Part shown: in pieces, positions 5,199 to 5,689 of the stretch
Layout of the letters: each line of letters begins with the position of its first letter
Position numbering within the stretch: the first letter of the stretch is position 1
The notes under the pieces: generated by a model
What the model was told of the DNA's origin: nothing
The model's database searches: none
The model's input: the letters and a program-made list of their open reading frames with translations, nothing else
Made by a program: the position numbers and the translations under genes
Assembly: GCA_030631125.1 (NCBI GenBank)
Contig: DAOVLS010000175.1
Coordinates: 1 to 5,689 of the forward strand
Length of the DNA stretch: 5,689 nucleotides
Direction of reading: 5' to 3'
Source of the DNA: Planctomycetales bacterium
Lineage (GTDB): Bacteria > Planctomycetota > Phycisphaerae > SM23-33

Positions 5199-5278
5199 TA
5201 GCAGGGATACAGGGGATAATAATTTTAGGAAAAAAACAAAAAAAGGTTTTATCCCCTGTATCCCTTGTATCCCTGCTA
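5199..5278. repeat. Inverted repeat made of 9-bp tandem units (two versus three copies)
   Basis: The left arm (5199-5218) reads TAGCA followed by GGGATACAG and a partial unit GGGATA. The right arm (5250-5278), read on the minus strand, starts identically but has one more 9-bp unit, GGGATACAA, before the last units. The arms enclose a very A-rich spacer (5219-5249). The structure can fold into a long hairpin with a 9-nt bulge or slip into several registers. It lies between the divergent promoters of the minus-strand operon and the plus-strand lipoprotein gene. It might insulate them or act as a bidirectional terminator, but a small mobile palindrome is equally possible. Confidence 0.65.
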
Positions 5279-5296
5279 TTTTTCTGTCCGGTTGCC

Positions 5297-5326
5297 TTGA
5301 CGGAGTGTTTCGCGTAGTATCATTAT
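5297..5326 (+). promoter_or_regulatory. Possible promoter of the lipoprotein gene
   Basis: TTGACG at 5297-5302 is followed by AT-rich hexamers: TATCAT at 5318-5323 (15-bp spacer) or CATTAT at 5321-5326 (18-bp spacer). Either would start transcription about 45-55 nt before the ATG at 5382. A 5-bp hairpin GCGGG/CCCGC (5339-5353) would lie in the leader. Spacing is not ideal in either reading. Confidence 0.4.
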
Positions 5327-5381
5327 TGTACGAAGTGTGCGGGTGCCGCCCGCCGCGATAACCGAATCGAAAGGATAAAAA

Positions 5382-5689
5382 ATGAAACTCTCAACTCCGC
5401 TGACGGCGTGTATGGCCCTGTCGGTGCTGCTGTTATCGGCAGGCGGGTGCGCAACGACAATACCGGCCAGGGAATTCATCGCAAAGTACACCGCCAACAT
5501 CGATGTGCCGAACCCCGACCGCCCGGAGTTGTCCTGCCGGATATTCCTGGGCCGGCATAAGGACCACTGCCGTATCAAGGACGTAATTCCGGGCAGCCAG
5601 GGCGGGGGATTCCTCGGCAAGACGATCCTGTGGCAATGCCCCGCCGCCGAACTGCCCAAAGATTTCCCCGAAGCCTACCGCCCCGGAGA
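5382..5689 (+). CDS. Predicted lipoprotein, N-terminal 102 residues (partial)
   Basis: The frame is open from the ATG at 5382 to the end of the window and continues beyond it. Residues 1-22 form a lipoprotein signal (MKLSTPLTACMALSVLLLSA) ending at GGC, with Cys23 as the candidate lipidated residue; the lipobox AGGC is acceptable but not ideal at -3. The mature part begins ATTIPAREFIAKYTANIDVP and contains Cys residues in SCRIF and DHCRI, but I recognise no family. The start is well supported by AAAGGA (5370-5375) with a 6-nt spacer. It is transcribed away from the minus-strand operon. The location would be the inner or outer membrane, depending on sorting. Confidence 0.75.
   Translation, partial: MKLSTPLTACMALSVLLLSAGGCATTIPAREFIAKYTANIDVPNPDRPELSCRIFLGRHKDHCRIKDVIPGSQGGGFLGKTILWQCPAAELPKDFPEAYRPG

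Noticed and set aside
5199..5278. CRISPR-like array or I-SceI-type homing site
   Set aside because: The repeated unit is only 9 bp with no spacers, so it is not CRISPR. The resemblance of GGGATACAGGGGATAAT to the I-SceI site is partial and no homing endonuclease gene is present.
5276..5659. 127-aa open frame on the minus strand
   Set aside because: It is antisense to the lipoprotein gene, which has a clear signal peptide, lipobox and ribosome site.

Overview
The window looks like a piece of a planctomycete chromosome, most likely Phycisphaerae or a related lineage. Two secreted proteins end in a classic PEP-CTERM tail (VPEPATM, a hydrophobic helix, then an Arg/Lys cluster). There is also a homologue of the small basic protein family shared by the Planctomycetes-Verrucomicrobia-Chlamydiae group. 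GC content is moderate to high, and the intergenic regions are rich in short palindromes. The lineage call is an inference from these features, not from a marker gene.

Left part (1-2264, all on the minus strand): the first 22 codons of a secreted protein running off the left edge, then a 215-aa PEP-CTERM protein of unknown function, then a 418-aa PEP-CTERM protein. The 418-aa protein has a papain-like cysteine-peptidase signature (NSCW, GHCMTL, HDSDDD). Both complete proteins should be exported and processed by an exosortase encoded elsewhere. The intergenic spaces hold hairpins, one of them terminator-like and one resembling a REP/MITE element.

Middle (2265-2831): a 567-bp gap. On the minus strand it contains a near-consensus sigma70-type promoter (TTGACA, 16 bp, TATACT) that would give the peptidase gene an mRNA leader of about 390 nt with several hairpins. 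Next to it lies a 31-bp perfect inverted repeat followed by a T run, which is a good terminator for the upstream operon.

Right-centre (2832-5174, minus strand): a compact operon with its own TTGACA-17 bp-TATCCT promoter. In transcription order it encodes a single-pass membrane protein with a SPOR-like C-terminal region, an 85-aa small basic protein with an acidic tail, and a fold-type I PLP-dependent aminotransferase.

Right edge (5175-5689): an inverted repeat built of 9-bp tandem units (two in one arm, three in the other) separates the minus-strand operon from a plus-strand lipoprotein gene that is cut by the window end. No RNA gene, CRISPR array, transposase gene or clearly new multi-gene system was found. 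The most unusual content is the intergenic palindromes and the long leader.
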